From contig NZ_CP146350.1 of the NCBI RefSeq assembly GCF_037055355.1, positions 3,371,001 to 3,435,000 on the forward strand: 64,000 nt of DNA, read 5' to 3'. The notes beneath the pieces were generated by a model. It had not been told where the DNA came from, ran no database searches, and saw only the letters and a program-made list of their open reading frames with translations. The DNA comes from Streptomyces sp. DG1A-41 (GTDB taxonomy: Bacteria; Actinomycetota; Actinomycetes; Streptomycetales; Streptomycetaceae). Shown here piece after piece: positions 1 through 8,060 of the stretch. Each line of letters starts with the position of its first letter. Within the stretch, counting starts at the first letter, position 1. The translations under genes and the position numbers were made by a program.

Positions 1-1357
1 GTTGTGCGAGCTTGCGAAGACTGACACGCAGCTTCAGCACAGCTTCATCGAAGGCTTCCTCGTCCAGGCTCCTAGAGGTGCGAGCTTGGACGAGGTCCAT
101 CACGCACTGATCGATGCTCGCGCAGGCTTCCGCGAGCCGCGCCGGCGCAAGCTGCTTACGCTTGCGTAGGCGTGCACTACGGCCGGCAGCTTCGATCGCG
201 TCATCGAATGCCTTCCTAGCGTCGTCCCAAACAGCCTGGCTCTGTGCTTTGTCACTGTCGAGGAGATTCGAGCCCTCACTACGGATAGCAGCACTGGCAC
301 GCAGAATCTGGTCGTTCAGCGCTCGTGCCTGGGACACGGCAGAAGAGGCCGCTGGGACCGCGAGGTCGAGCCCAGGGATTGACACTGCCTCCTGACCAGC
401 CGAGCTGCTGCTTGCCTCGGTTAGCGTCGCCGGCAAGGTACGAGTGAGGTGGCCCTCCTTCAGGAAATCCTCGTCAATGTGGCGCACGTCAGTCTTCGAG
501 AATTCGAGGAGGATGGCGGCCAGTCGCCACTCCTTGAGAACCTCCGCCTGGTCCCGGTCGACAGACTCGAGCTTCACGTATAGGCGGTGAAGCTCCTTGA
601 GCCGTTCCTTGGCGCCTTCCCAGTCCACAAGCCGCAGCGCCACGCCTCCACCGCTCTTGCTGCGGTCGATGAGCTCCCGGATGGTGCTCAGGATCCAGCG
701 CTCCTGGTGGTACGTCTTCACCTGGATCCGGAATTCCTTGGCGATCTGTTCAGGGGTACGCCCGAGCGAGGCCTGCTCCTCCATCGCGAGAAGCCGGTTG
801 ATGTACGAGTAGTCGCGACGGTGGTCCTTACGCAGCTGGAGAGACAGCTCGACCGCGTTGATGTCCGCCCACGTGAACGACTCCGGCAGCACACCGACGC
901 GCATCGACTGCGCGCCGAGCTCATGCAGTGCAGCGGCCCGCGTGTTGCCGTTCACGAGCACGCCCTGATGAGTCACAAGGCCGGGATCGTTCTGGCCGAA
1001 CTGCTCCAAGCTCTCCTTGAGCTTGTCGAAGTCGGTGTCACGGATGTTCGGGTCGGCCGGCGAGGCCTTAAGCAGAAACCGCAGGTAGTCCTGGCTTTCT
1101 GCACACCATGGATCCTTCTCCAGCAGCTCATCACGGGCTGCGTCATGGCTGCGCTGGGCCCGGATCCGGTGCGTGCTGGGGTTGAAGTACAGCCCGCTGA
1201 GCGGCAGGTCGACGACCTCCACATGAGCCTGCTGCTCGTTCCAGTCGACCGTAACGGTCTCCCTTGTGCCGCCGGCCCTCTTGACCTCCTCCACCTTCTT
1301 CTTGATCAGCTCACTGAACTCGGCCGCGCGCGGCGGCGGCGGGAGCTCCCGCAGCAT
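1..1357 (-). CDS. ParB-like nuclease-domain protein, partial at left edge
   Basis: The gene reads out of the window, so its C-terminus is missing; 452 residues are open without a stop. Residues 132-148 read GVLVNGNTRAAALHELG, which fits the N-G-x-x-R motif of ParB/sulfiredoxin-type domains. A charged helical region follows. The ATG at 1357 is preceded by a modest GGGGAAG ribosome site and lies 18 bases after the stop of the HNH-like gene, so the two are co-transcribed with HNH first. ParB-like domains outside chromosome partitioning often sit in plasmid, phage or DNA-modification loci. No chromosomal parA or parS context is seen here. The function is unknown; a role with the HNH-like partner in mobile-DNA or defence biology is inference. 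Confidence 0.75.
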   Translation of the reverse strand, partial: MLRELPPPPRAAEFSELIKKKVEEVKRAGGTRETVTVDWNEQQAHVEVVDLPLSGLYFNPSTHRIRAQRSHDAARDELLEKDPWCAESQDYLRFLLKASPADPNIRDTDFDKLKESLEQFGQNDPGLVTHQGVLVNGNTRAAALHELGAQSMRVGVLPESFTWADINAVELSLQLRKDHRRDYSYINRLLAMEEQASLGRTPEQIAKEFRIQVKTYHQERWILSTIRELIDRSKSGGGVALRLVDWEGAKERLKELHRLYVKLESVDRDQAEVLKEWRLAAILLEFSKTDVRHIDEDFLKEGHLTRTLPATLTEASSSSAGQEAVSIPGLDLAVPAASSAVSQARALNDQILRASAAIRSEGSNLLDSDKAQSQAVWDDARKAFDDAIEAAGRSARLRKRKQLAPARLAEACASIDQCVMDLVQARTSRSLDEEAFDEAVLKLRVSLRKLAQ

Positions 1358-1375
1358 CGTTCTTCCCCGTCCTGT

Positions 1376-2074
1376 CTAGTTGTCCTGGTCGTCCATGTCG
1401 TGGAGCGCGTCGGCGACGGCCTTGCGGGACTCCTCGGGAAGAGTCCGGTAGATGCCCCACATCTTCTCCATGGGACTGAGCGACCTCTGGTCGGCTGCGA
1501 TCCACGCCAGGAAGATCTGCCGCTCCATGGGCGCGAGCGACTCGGCGAGATCCAGGATTACTCCAAGATCGACCTCGCGATCGGTGCTTCCAGCCCCACA
1601 ACGCTTGCACTCGGTGACGAACTGGTAGTCGTCTCCCCCGTCCGGCAGCACCACCTTCCTGCGGGCCACGTTCAGAACCGACAGCGTGATGCCGTCCTCA
1701 TACGCTTCGCCACCAGCGATTCCACAGGACCGGCAGAGGTGGTTGTCGGCCTGGAAGATCTTCAGGCGCTGTGCCGTCGTGAGGCTGTTCTTGTGCTTGG
1801 GCGCCTTCGACTTGCCCGGAATCCAGACATCGGCGCCCCTAGCGACGAAGCGCTGTTCCTGCTGCTTCAGAGACACGTCATCGCGGCTCGTGTCGATCCG
1901 CCACCCGTGATCCCTGAGATCTCGAGTCCGCCGGTCAATCTGAGCAACCTCAGGAAAGGCCGCGCGCAGCTGAGCCTTCGTGAAGACGTTTCCCTCCCCC
2001 ACCACATCCACCAGCCACAGGGCCGCACGCGCCATGCTTCCCAACTTCTCGTCCTGCCACGACGGCAGCGTCAT
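1376..2074 (-). CDS. Winged-helix / zinc-knuckle HNH-like protein (apparently degenerate)
   Basis: This is a 232-residue protein starting at the ATG at 2074, which has a strong GGAGG six bases upstream; the longer open frame upstream lacks a ribosome site. Residues ~10-70 look like a winged helix (VAQIDRRTRDLRDHGWRID). A CxxC pair (LCRSCG) and a second one (ECKRCG) bracket a shortened HNH region. It is the same length as the protein at 3727-4425 and clearly paralogous. Where that copy has V-H-I-I-D-P, this one has V-L-N-V-A, so the expected catalytic histidine is absent, as is the Asn before the second knuckle. It may therefore bind rather than cut DNA. It is first in an operon with the ParB-like gene and divergent from the regulator at 2351. 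Confidence 0.8.
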   Translation of the reverse strand: MTLPSWQDEKLGSMARAALWLVDVVGEGNVFTKAQLRAAFPEVAQIDRRTRDLRDHGWRIDTSRDDVSLKQQEQRFVARGADVWIPGKSKAPKHKNSLTTAQRLKIFQADNHLCRSCGIAGGEAYEDGITLSVLNVARRKVVLPDGGDDYQFVTECKRCGAGSTDREVDLGVILDLAESLAPMERQIFLAWIAADQRSLSPMEKMWGIYRTLPEESRKAVADALHDMDDQDN

Positions 2075-2274
2075 GCATCGCCTCCGGTCAAGTCGAATGA
2101 CATACCGCAATAAGCCGTGCATGACGGAAACACCGATACATACCCGGCTTACGCCCCCCGCTTGTCGGGCGGTTGCAGCATCAGTCTGGCACCACAACCC
2201 GAAAGGAAGTCCAGCAGTTGAACACTTGCTCCGGAAATAGCAAGAGGCAACTTCCCGCTCCTCAGGCACAATTG

Positions 2275-2316
2275 CGGAACCTAGACAGACCCTTGGGTCA
2301 ACGACCAGGGGTTCCG
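2275..2316. promoter_or_regulatory. Candidate operator, two inverted repeats between divergent genes
   Basis: CGGAACC (2275-2281) and GGTTCCG (2310-2316) form 7-base arms. They enclose a second palindrome, GACCC-TT-GGGTC (2288-2299). The site lies 35-75 bases before the regulator at 2351 and about 200 bases before the HNH start at 2074, so it may be autoregulatory. Binding is inference. Confidence 0.35.
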
Positions 2317-2350
2317 TAGGTCGACCGCCGCACAAGGAGGCAGAAAACGC

Positions 2351-3271
2351 ATGGCACGAGACGGGGGCGTCCCAGTCGAGCGCAGCTGGACAGACAAGAA
2401 GTTCCGCAGTGACGTTCCGCCAGGCCAGCGAGCCTTGGCCAAAGCTCTCCAGAATCTATGCCGCCACATCACCCCGGCACCATCGGGCAAATCACCGGAA
2501 ATGACCCCTACCCAGGCGGATGCAGCCCGGCACTTGCTTTGCAGCGAAAGCTCCCTGTCCAGATTCCTGAGCGGACAGTCGGTGCCACGGCTGCACTCCG
2601 TAGAACATCTCTACAAGACGGCCTGCGCCGACGCTGGCGGTGAGCACGCCCTCGGCATCGCCCTTGATGACCTGCGGAGGCTTCACAAAGCGGCTTCGGA
2701 TGAGCGATGCCAAAGCTGTGTTGATCTGCGGTCACAGCTGACGGCCGCGATATCGCAAGCGGGGGCAGCAGAAGCCGAGATCACCGCTCTACGACAGTCG
2801 GCTTCGGGCGACGCGGCAGAGCTGGAGTCCCTCCGACGACAGGTCAAGTCGCTCAAGGACGCTGTTTCCGAACTAAAGGCCACCCGGGCCGGCTTGCAAG
2901 CGCGGCTCACCGCCCATGCGGCGCTTGCTCCGCTGCCGGTCCCCCGCCGAAGGGGGGACCGGCAGCGGAGCAAGAACGACTTGTCGGCAGCACGGCAGGT
3001 GGCAAAGCGGGCGGCGGAGTTGCGGAGCGAGGGCCAGCAGGATGCCGCACTGACCCTGCTGCGTCACACCGCAGAAGTCCTCAGCCCCGTCGAGACCGCG
3101 ACGCTGTTCCGAGCACTCCGCCAGCAACAGCAGAACGAGCTCGTGGACAACTTGATCCACATCTACGGACGTGATCACCGAGATCAAGAGGTGATGCACG
3201 TAACGTGGGAACTCCATAAACAGGGCTCGCCGGATGACGCCGGCGCTTTGCTCCGGGCTGCGATCGAGTGA
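2351..3271 (+). CDS. HTH and coiled-coil regulator-like protein
   Basis: This is a 306-residue protein with an AAGGAGG ribosome site ten bases before its ATG. The first ~100 residues resemble a helix-turn-helix unit (SESSLSRFLSGQSVPRLHSV). Residues ~125-190 are a heptad-rich coiled coil with repeated ALRQ/SLRRQVKSLK patterns. A basic linker follows, then a helical, TPR-like tail (RAAELRSEGQQDAALTLL). Proteins of this layout are common in Streptomyces and usually annotated as DNA-binding or hypothetical. It is divergent from the HNH-ParB operon and could control it. The region around 2925-2965 holds a near-perfect inverted repeat inside the gene (CCGCTGCCGGTCCCC / GGGGACCGGCAGCGG). Confidence 0.7.
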   Translation: MARDGGVPVERSWTDKKFRSDVPPGQRALAKALQNLCRHITPAPSGKSPEMTPTQADAARHLLCSESSLSRFLSGQSVPRLHSVEHLYKTACADAGGEHALGIALDDLRRLHKAASDERCQSCVDLRSQLTAAISQAGAAEAEITALRQSASGDAAELESLRRQVKSLKDAVSELKATRAGLQARLTAHAALAPLPVPRRRGDRQRSKNDLSAARQVAKRAAELRSEGQQDAALTLLRHTAEVLSPVETATLFRALRQQQQNELVDNLIHIYGRDHRDQEVMHVTWELHKQGSPDDAGALLRAAIE

Positions 3272-3627
3272 GCATCGGCGCTACAGCGCGGAGACTTCCT
3301 TCTGCATCGGGACCCGGCCGAGGAGATCGCAGGCGCGCCCGGCGGGGCCCGTCACCCCTACGGGCGGGCGCCCTCAGAAAGTTGGCCGCGCCTGCCCGGA
3401 AGCGGGACGGTCACAGCTGCGCCCCCGCCAACGCGCCGACCATCGCTGCCCCGGCCGGCTGCCCGGCCGCGTCCGCAGACAACTTGCCTCCCCTCCCACC
3501 TCACTGACAGGCCGAAAACTCGACCCTGCTCAGGAACGACCCGTCGGCACGGCGGCTACGCCAGCGACCAGTCGGCTACTCGTCGCGTCGGCACCATTTC
3601 ACGTGTTGCCGGACGTCGCCGAACGTT
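3272..3627. other. Gene-free stretch
   Basis: This GC-rich sequence lies between the regulator and the second HNH gene. A 131-codon open frame here lacks a ribosome site and has no recognisable family or Streptomyces-like codon bias, so I treat it as non-coding. The promoter-proximal part carries direct repeats (separate entry). Confidence 0.5.
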
Positions 3628-3660
3628 GACGGCGGTACGACATCCTGGGACGGCGGTACG
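3628..3660. promoter_or_regulatory. Direct repeats upstream of HNH gene
   Basis: GACGGCGGTACG occurs twice (3628-3639 and 3649-3660), exactly 21 bases apart, i.e. two helical turns, starting about 100 bases before the GTG at 3727. This spacing fits a cooperative regulator site or a paired promoter element. No regulator is identified. Confidence 0.4.
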
Positions 3661-3726
3661 GTAGTTCGAGCCGTCCCCCTGAGAGTTGGGCCGACGGTAT
3701 CACTCCATGGACCAGAGGAGGATGGC

Positions 3727-4425
3727 GTGGCAGACGAGCGCCCTGTAAGGCGGTCATCAAAGGTGAAGGTCGCGGAATTTCTGGCGGCCAAGGGGGAAGG
3801 CAAGGTGTTCAAGAAGCTTGAGCTGTTCGAGGGCGTTCCCGGTGTGGCTCAGGTGGATCGCCGCATGCGTGACCTACGCGAGCTGGGCTGGCAGATCGAC
3901 AACTACAAGACCGACCCGCACCTCCAGCCCGACGAGTACCGGCTCACAGCGATCGGCACTCGTATCGACCTTGGTGAACAACCGGAGCGGCCTTCACGAC
4001 CGCGGATCTCAGCGACTCGCCGCCGTGAAGCCATTGAAGCGGTCGACTCCTTGTGTCAGATGTGCGGCACAAGGGCTGGCGAGGCTTTCTCAGATGGCGA
4101 GGATGAGAAAGCGGCCCTTGGTGTCCACATCATCGATCCGAGTCCGCCACCGAACACGGAACTGTCGAACCTGCGTGTGGAGTGCCAGCGTTGCAGCCGC
4201 GGAAGCGGGACGGGCAAGCCGCTGCCGACACGCGAAGAGATCTTGGAACAAGCCTCCAACCTCAGCAATCGTGCCGACAAGCGGCGTCTGTACCGGCTCA
4301 TGCAGTCAGGGCAACCCGAGCGTGACGAAGTTGAGCGGGTTTTCGTCCAGTGGCTGCGGTTGAAGCATGACGACCGAGTGGATGTCATGCTGAAACTCGC
4401 AGGAGCTCTGATCGAGGAGGACTGA
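3727..4425 (+). CDS. Winged-helix HNH-type nuclease-like protein
   Basis: This 232-residue protein starts at a GTG preceded by AGAGGAGG. The N-terminal ~75 residues form a winged helix (VAQVDRRMRDLRELGWQID). A zinc-knuckle HNH follows: LCQMCG, then GVHIIDP with the conserved His, SNLRVECQRC with the Asn, and a basic GSGTGK stretch. It equals the minus-strand protein at 1376-2074 in length and aligns along its whole length, but keeps the putative catalytic residues. It is probably a sequence-targeted endonuclease of a restriction-like or homing type. The intact/degenerate pair suggests duplication with divergence, or a heterodimer; both are inference. Confidence 0.8.
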   Translation: MADERPVRRSSKVKVAEFLAAKGEGKVFKKLELFEGVPGVAQVDRRMRDLRELGWQIDNYKTDPHLQPDEYRLTAIGTRIDLGEQPERPSRPRISATRRREAIEAVDSLCQMCGTRAGEAFSDGEDEKAALGVHIIDPSPPPNTELSNLRVECQRCSRGSGTGKPLPTREEILEQASNLSNRADKRRLYRLMQSGQPERDEVERVFVQWLRLKHDDRVDVMLKLAGALIEED

Positions 4426-4452
4426 CGACCCTCATTCCTCCAGGGGATGACC

Positions 4453-4472
4453 GGTGCGCCGAACAGCGCACC
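4453..4472 (+). terminator. Small hairpin after HNH gene
   Basis: GGTGCGC (4453-4459) pairs with GCGCACC (4466-4472) across a 6-base loop, 27 bases after the HNH stop. It would bury a GTG at 4454, which favours the later GTG at 4487 as the start of the next gene. There is no U-run, so terminator function is uncertain. Confidence 0.35.
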
Positions 4473-4486
4473 GATACCCTGCCCGT

Positions 4487-5036
4487 GTGATTCGGGCAGT
4501 GGTATTCGACGTCGGTGAGTGCTTGGTCGACGAGACCCGCGAGTACGGAAGCTGGGCCGACTGGTTTGGTGTGCCACGGCATACCTTCCATGCGATGTTC
4601 GGGGCTGTCATCGCGCAGGGGCGGGACTACAGGGAGACATTTCAGGAGTTCCGGCCCGGCTTCGATCTTTTCGAGGAGCGGGAGAAGCGCGCCGCTGCCG
4701 GGCAGCCGGAGAGCTTTGGGGAAGGGGACCTGCACGAGGACAGGCCAGGCGCTGGGGCGGCTCCGGGCGGACGGGCTGTGGCTCGCCATCGCCGGGAACC
4801 AGACCGTACGAGCCGGAGGCATTCTGCGGGAGTTGTTCTCCGACGACGTCGACCTGATCGGTACGTCCGACGACTGGGGCGCCAGCAAGCCCAACCCCGA
4901 GTTCTTCAAGCGGGTGGCCGACGCCGTGCCCTTCGAGGTCGACGAGATCCTGTATGTCGGTGACCGGTGCGACAACGACATCCGACCCGCCCGAGCAGCA
5001 GGGTTGCACACCGCGCTGGTGCATCGCGGGCCGTGA
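4487..5036 (+). pseudogene. HAD-family hydrolase, frameshifted
   Basis: The two halves of one HAD phosphatase lie in different frames. The first, from a GTG at 4487, has the nucleophile motif VVFDVGECLVDE and runs to EGDLHED. The second, from about 4740, gives QALGRLRADGLWLAIAGNQT and then the SKPNPEFF lysine and YVGDRCDNDIRPA acidic motifs, ending at 5036. One extra base near 4735-4742 explains the break. Removing it would restore a ~182-residue enzyme with all HAD motifs, so this may be a sequence error or a recent mutation. The substrate is unknown. Confidence 0.75.
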
Positions 5037-5199
5037 GCCGCCATTCAGTGGAACAGCAGCGAGGCCGTGGAACTGCCGACCTTCCGTATCGAAAGCCTCA
5101 CTGAACTACCCCAGTGCGTAAGGCAGTTCAACAACCCTCTGCGATAACCGTCGTCGTCAACTACCGAAACGGGTGGCGCCCGCGTTCCACGCGATCGCA

Positions 5200-5832
5200 T
5201 CAGGCAGCCTCCGACTCGGCCTCGTAGTGCATCTGAGCCCGGTCGAGAATGTCGTCCGGATCATGGCCGCAGGCGCTGCTCCAGTGGAGCAGATCAGCGA
5301 TCAGCTCGACCGCCGACTCGACAAGGCTCACCTCTCGGCCTCGCCGGTGCTGGCCTAGCCCGCGCGCGGCACCCTCGTAGTTTTCGAGCGCCTCCACAGC
5401 CCGCTCGATACGGCGGCAGTTACTCCCGCTGCTCAGGGGAATCTCGCACCAGACGGCCTTGCCTGCCGCGGTCAGAACGGTGCCCCAGTCCCCTGCCATC
5501 GCCGCAAGCAGATGCAGGCCACGGCCGTACTCATCACCGCATCCCGCCTCCCTGACGACGGGGATGACAGGGCTCTTGTCGTGGACTTCGAGGCGTAGGC
5601 ACTCCGCCTTCCTTTCAAGGATCAGGGTCGCCGACGCCCCTTCACCAACGTGCTTGACGACATTGGTGGCCAGCTCCGCGACAAGGAGTTCTGCTTCGTC
5701 AGCGGCGACCAGCATGCCCCACCGGCTGAGCTGCTGAAAGGCTGCTCTCCTCAGCAGGCGCACCTCCGCCGGCGCTGCTTCGAAGGGCAGTACGCAGCGC
5801 AGTCGCGACTCCGTGAACTCGCAGTCAGGCAT
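5200..5832 (-). CDS. RsbW-like ATPase (HATPase_c_2), anti-sigma type
   Basis: This 210-residue protein starts at the ATG at 5832, with GGAGG seven bases upstream. The first ~130 residues are a GHKL ATPase of the anti-sigma/SpoIIAB class: ELLVAELATNVVKH is the N-box with its Mg-binding Asn, and GRGLHLLAAMAGDWG is the G-box. The remaining ~75 residues are a helical acidic tail. It is divergent from an XRE/DUF5753 regulator and its DUF397 partner, the usual WhiJ-type grouping in Streptomyces, where such ATPases are thought to modulate developmental or antibiotic regulators. The true partner is not known. Confidence 0.85.
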   Translation of the reverse strand: MPDCEFTESRLRCVLPFEAAPAEVRLLRRAAFQQLSRWGMLVAADEAELLVAELATNVVKHVGEGASATLILERKAECLRLEVHDKSPVIPVVREAGCGDEYGRGLHLLAAMAGDWGTVLTAAGKAVWCEIPLSSGSNCRRIERAVEALENYEGAARGLGQHRRGREVSLVESAVELIADLLHWSSACGHDPDDILDRAQMHYEAESEAA

Positions 5833-5944
5833 GACCAGTCCTCCCTCCCTGGCCACGCAACACGCTTGATCACGCCGTATCCGTACGGCTGCGCTGCGTA
5901 GCGACCCGGAAAGAGCATGGCACAGAGAAATCTCACTGTGTAAC

Positions 5945-5956
5945 TTCTCATGAGAA
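5945..5956. promoter_or_regulatory. Palindrome in divergent promoter region
   Basis: TTCTCATGAGAA is a perfect 12-base palindrome midway between the ATPase gene and the XRE gene, with a partial neighbour GAGA-AA-TCTC about 20 bases to its left. It is a good candidate site for the XRE protein encoded at 6052. Binding is inference. Confidence 0.4.
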
Positions 5957-6051
5957 TCTATCGGGTGAACCTGGTGGTGAGCCCGCTTCACCGCTGCCTA
6001 GCCTGATGGGCGTCCTCCGGGCTGAGGCCCGGCACATGGCGAAGGAGCCTC

Positions 6052-6897
6052 ATGCCCGAACGGAGCACGACACGACGCCGCCAACTGGGCGCCACCATGC
6101 GCAAGTTGCGTTCCCGCACGGGATTGACGCTTGAGGAAGCCGGGCGCCTGGTCGGCGTATCGAAAGCGACCGTCAGCAGGTACGAGACCACTGCCGGACC
6201 GGTCAAGTGGATCGTCGTCGACGCGCTCTGCCGTGAGTACGGGGCAACTGACGCTGAGCGGCGAGCAGTTGTCAACCTCGCCAAGGACGCCAAGGAGCAG
6301 GGCTGGTGGAGCTCCTTCGCCGACTCGATCCCGGAGAGCATGAACCTGCTGCTCACCCTTGAGGACGAAGCGGTTCGTGAAAACCACTTCTGCTGTGTCT
6401 ACGTCCCTGGCCTCCTACAGACACGTGACTACAGCACAGCGCTCCAGAGGGCCAATGAAGTGCCTTTGGAGTCGGCAGAGATCGAGCGGCTCGTCGACAT
6501 CCGCATGAAGCGGCAGGAGATCCTGACCCGTCAGAAGCCGTTGCACCTGTGGGCGATCCTCGATGAATCGGTGGTCCGCCGCGTGGTCGGCTCGCCGGCG
6601 GTCATGAAGGATCAGCTCGACCGGCTCCTCGAAGCCAACGAGTCACCTCACATCACTCTCCAGGTGCTGCCGTTCTCCAAGGGAGCCCACGCCGCTGCCC
6701 TGGGCAGCTTCGTCATCATCGGCGGCCCTGAACCGGCCCTCGACGTCGTGTACGTCGACTTCCACACAGGCTCCCTCTTCTTGGAAAAGGAAGAGGAACT
6801 GGAGCGATACAGACTTGCGTTCGAGTACCTGCGCGCACAAGCGTTGGATATGGAGGCTTCCTCCGCCCTGATCCATCGCGCCCGCAAGGAGCTCTGA
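6052..6897 (+). CDS. XRE-family regulator with DUF5753
   Basis: This 281-residue regulator has a lambda-repressor-type HTH at residues ~10-65 (LTLEEAGRLVGVSKATVSRY). A DUF5753 domain follows from ~85 to the end, with the typical YVPGLLQTRDY and LQVLPF...HAA segments. This is the WhiJ-like layout that, in Streptomyces, works with a DUF397 small protein. Its stop is immediately followed by the ATG of the DUF397 gene, so the two are translationally coupled. It is divergent from the RsbW-like ATPase. It is probably a local transcription factor affecting development or specialised metabolism; the target is unknown. Confidence 0.9.
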   Translation: MPERSTTRRRQLGATMRKLRSRTGLTLEEAGRLVGVSKATVSRYETTAGPVKWIVVDALCREYGATDAERRAVVNLAKDAKEQGWWSSFADSIPESMNLLLTLEDEAVRENHFCCVYVPGLLQTRDYSTALQRANEVPLESAEIERLVDIRMKRQEILTRQKPLHLWAILDESVVRRVVGSPAVMKDQLDRLLEANESPHITLQVLPFSKGAHAAALGSFVIIGGPEPALDVVYVDFHTGSLFLEKEEELERYRLAFEYLRAQALDMEASSALIHRARKEL

Positions 6898-7128
6898 ATG
6901 CCCGCCAGCCCTCAGACCGCCTCTGAGCCGAGGTGGTTCAAGTCGTCGTACAGCGGCGGCAACACCACCGAGTGCCTGGAGTGCGCATACGTCGCTCACG
7001 GAGCGCTCATACGCGACTCCAAGTACCAACAACCGGGGCCGATCGTTTCCGTCGGTAGCGAGGCGTGGTGTCGCTTCATTGGTGCATTGAGCAGCGCCCA
7101 GGACCAGGCCGGTGCCGCGACGCTGTAG
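6898..7128 (+). CDS. DUF397 small protein
   Basis: This 76-residue protein has the DUF397 signature: RWFKSSYSGGNTTECLECAYV, then an IRDSKY strand and a final WCRFIGAL helix. Family members pair with XRE/DUF5753 proteins and may act as antitoxin-like or regulatory partners. The ATG directly abuts the TGA of the XRE gene. Confidence 0.9.
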   Translation: MPASPQTASEPRWFKSSYSGGNTTECLECAYVAHGALIRDSKYQQPGPIVSVGSEAWCRFIGALSSAQDQAGAATL

Positions 7129-7202
7129 AGAACTTGGCAATGGCCGCAGGTCAACTCTCGGTCCTCGCTGACGCCCCCGTCTCCACTGCTACGGTCGCGT
7201 CC

Positions 7203-8060
7203 ATGACGCTCTCGGTCTCCACGGGTCAGGCTGTGGACCTACGGGTACAGCCGGTTGACGAGGTTCTTGATCGCGTCGAGCAGTCTCTGCGAGTGCGCTT
7301 GCTCCTGGACACGGTGGTGCGTAAACGCCGATCCGTGGGGGCCAGAACAGACCGCGACACCTGGGTGCGGATCGAGCGGCGCTTGCTCGACAAGATCCCC
7401 GACCAGGGGTGGAACGGCACTGAAAGTGCCGCGCGTCTGGAAGGCATCGCCCAGCCTGAATGGCACGGATGTGTGGTCTGGCGGGACACTGACGAGCCGG
7501 TGATGTGGCGTGCCGATGAAACCGAGCTCCTGCCAGGGGCTCCCGTCGGAAGCGCCATCTTGAGTGAAGCCCCGGAGCTGCCGGACGATTGGTGGGAGGC
7601 GTTGAACGCCTCGTTGGACACCCTGGCGGCACAGGAGACTGGGCGGGTCGCCACACCCGACACCGTCACCATCACCCAGGCCCTCGTCACCGAGTCCATC
7701 CGTGGTGTCTTCTCCGGCGACTTCGATACGTCGGTGGAGCGGTGGGTGCCGGCCCACGCGGATCTGAACTGGGCAAACATGACCGCCCCGACATTCAGCA
7801 TCTTCGACTGGGAGGACTGGGGTAGCGCACCGCTTGGGCTGGATTCGTCATCCCTATGGGCGAGTTCCCTTGCTGTCCCGGCTCTGGCCGATCGCGTACG
7901 GCACGAGCGCCGGTCCGACTTCGAGAGCCGGGACGGCAAATTGATGACGTTGTTCGCCTGCTCGAAGATCCTCGGGCCGTACGCGCATCCGGAGGATCCT
8001 CGGCTGGAACCCGCCCGGCGCATGGCCGAGCAGACCATCAAGGAGCTTCAGGAGGGCTGA
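7203..8060 (+). CDS. APH-fold phosphotransferase
   Basis: This 285-residue protein is taken from the ATG at 7203; an upstream in-frame extension would overlap DUF397 and has no ribosome site. The C-terminal half carries the kinase signature of the aminoglycoside/choline phosphotransferase superfamily: HADLNWANM (catalytic Asp, HxDxxxxN) followed by FDWEDWG with the metal-binding Asp. The N-lobe is poorly conserved and shows no clear Gly-rich loop. The substrate is unknown, and resistance should not be assumed. Its last 13 bases overlap tail to tail with the aldo/keto reductase gene. Confidence 0.75.
   Translation: MTLSVSTGQAVDLRVQPVDEVLDRVEQSLRVRLLLDTVVRKRRSVGARTDRDTWVRIERRLLDKIPDQGWNGTESAARLEGIAQPEWHGCVVWRDTDEPVMWRADETELLPGAPVGSAILSEAPELPDDWWEALNASLDTLAAQETGRVATPDTVTITQALVTESIRGVFSGDFDTSVERWVPAHADLNWANMTAPTFSIFDWEDWGSAPLGLDSSSLWASSLAVPALADRVRHERRSDFESRDGKLMTLFACSKILGPYAHPEDPRLEPARRMAEQTIKELQEG

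Noticed and set aside
587..2113. 508-codon plus-strand open frame
   Set aside because: It is antisense to the ParB-like and HNH-like genes, has no ribosome site and shows no family; long antisense frames are expected at this GC content.
3234..3629. 131-codon open frame after the regulator gene
   Set aside because: No ribosome site, overlaps the regulator's end, and Arg/Pro/Ala composition without recognisable motifs.
7203..8060. Aminoglycoside resistance gene
   Set aside because: Only the general APH-fold catalytic motif is present; the N-lobe is diverged and the context is a peptide island, so a resistance role is not supported.
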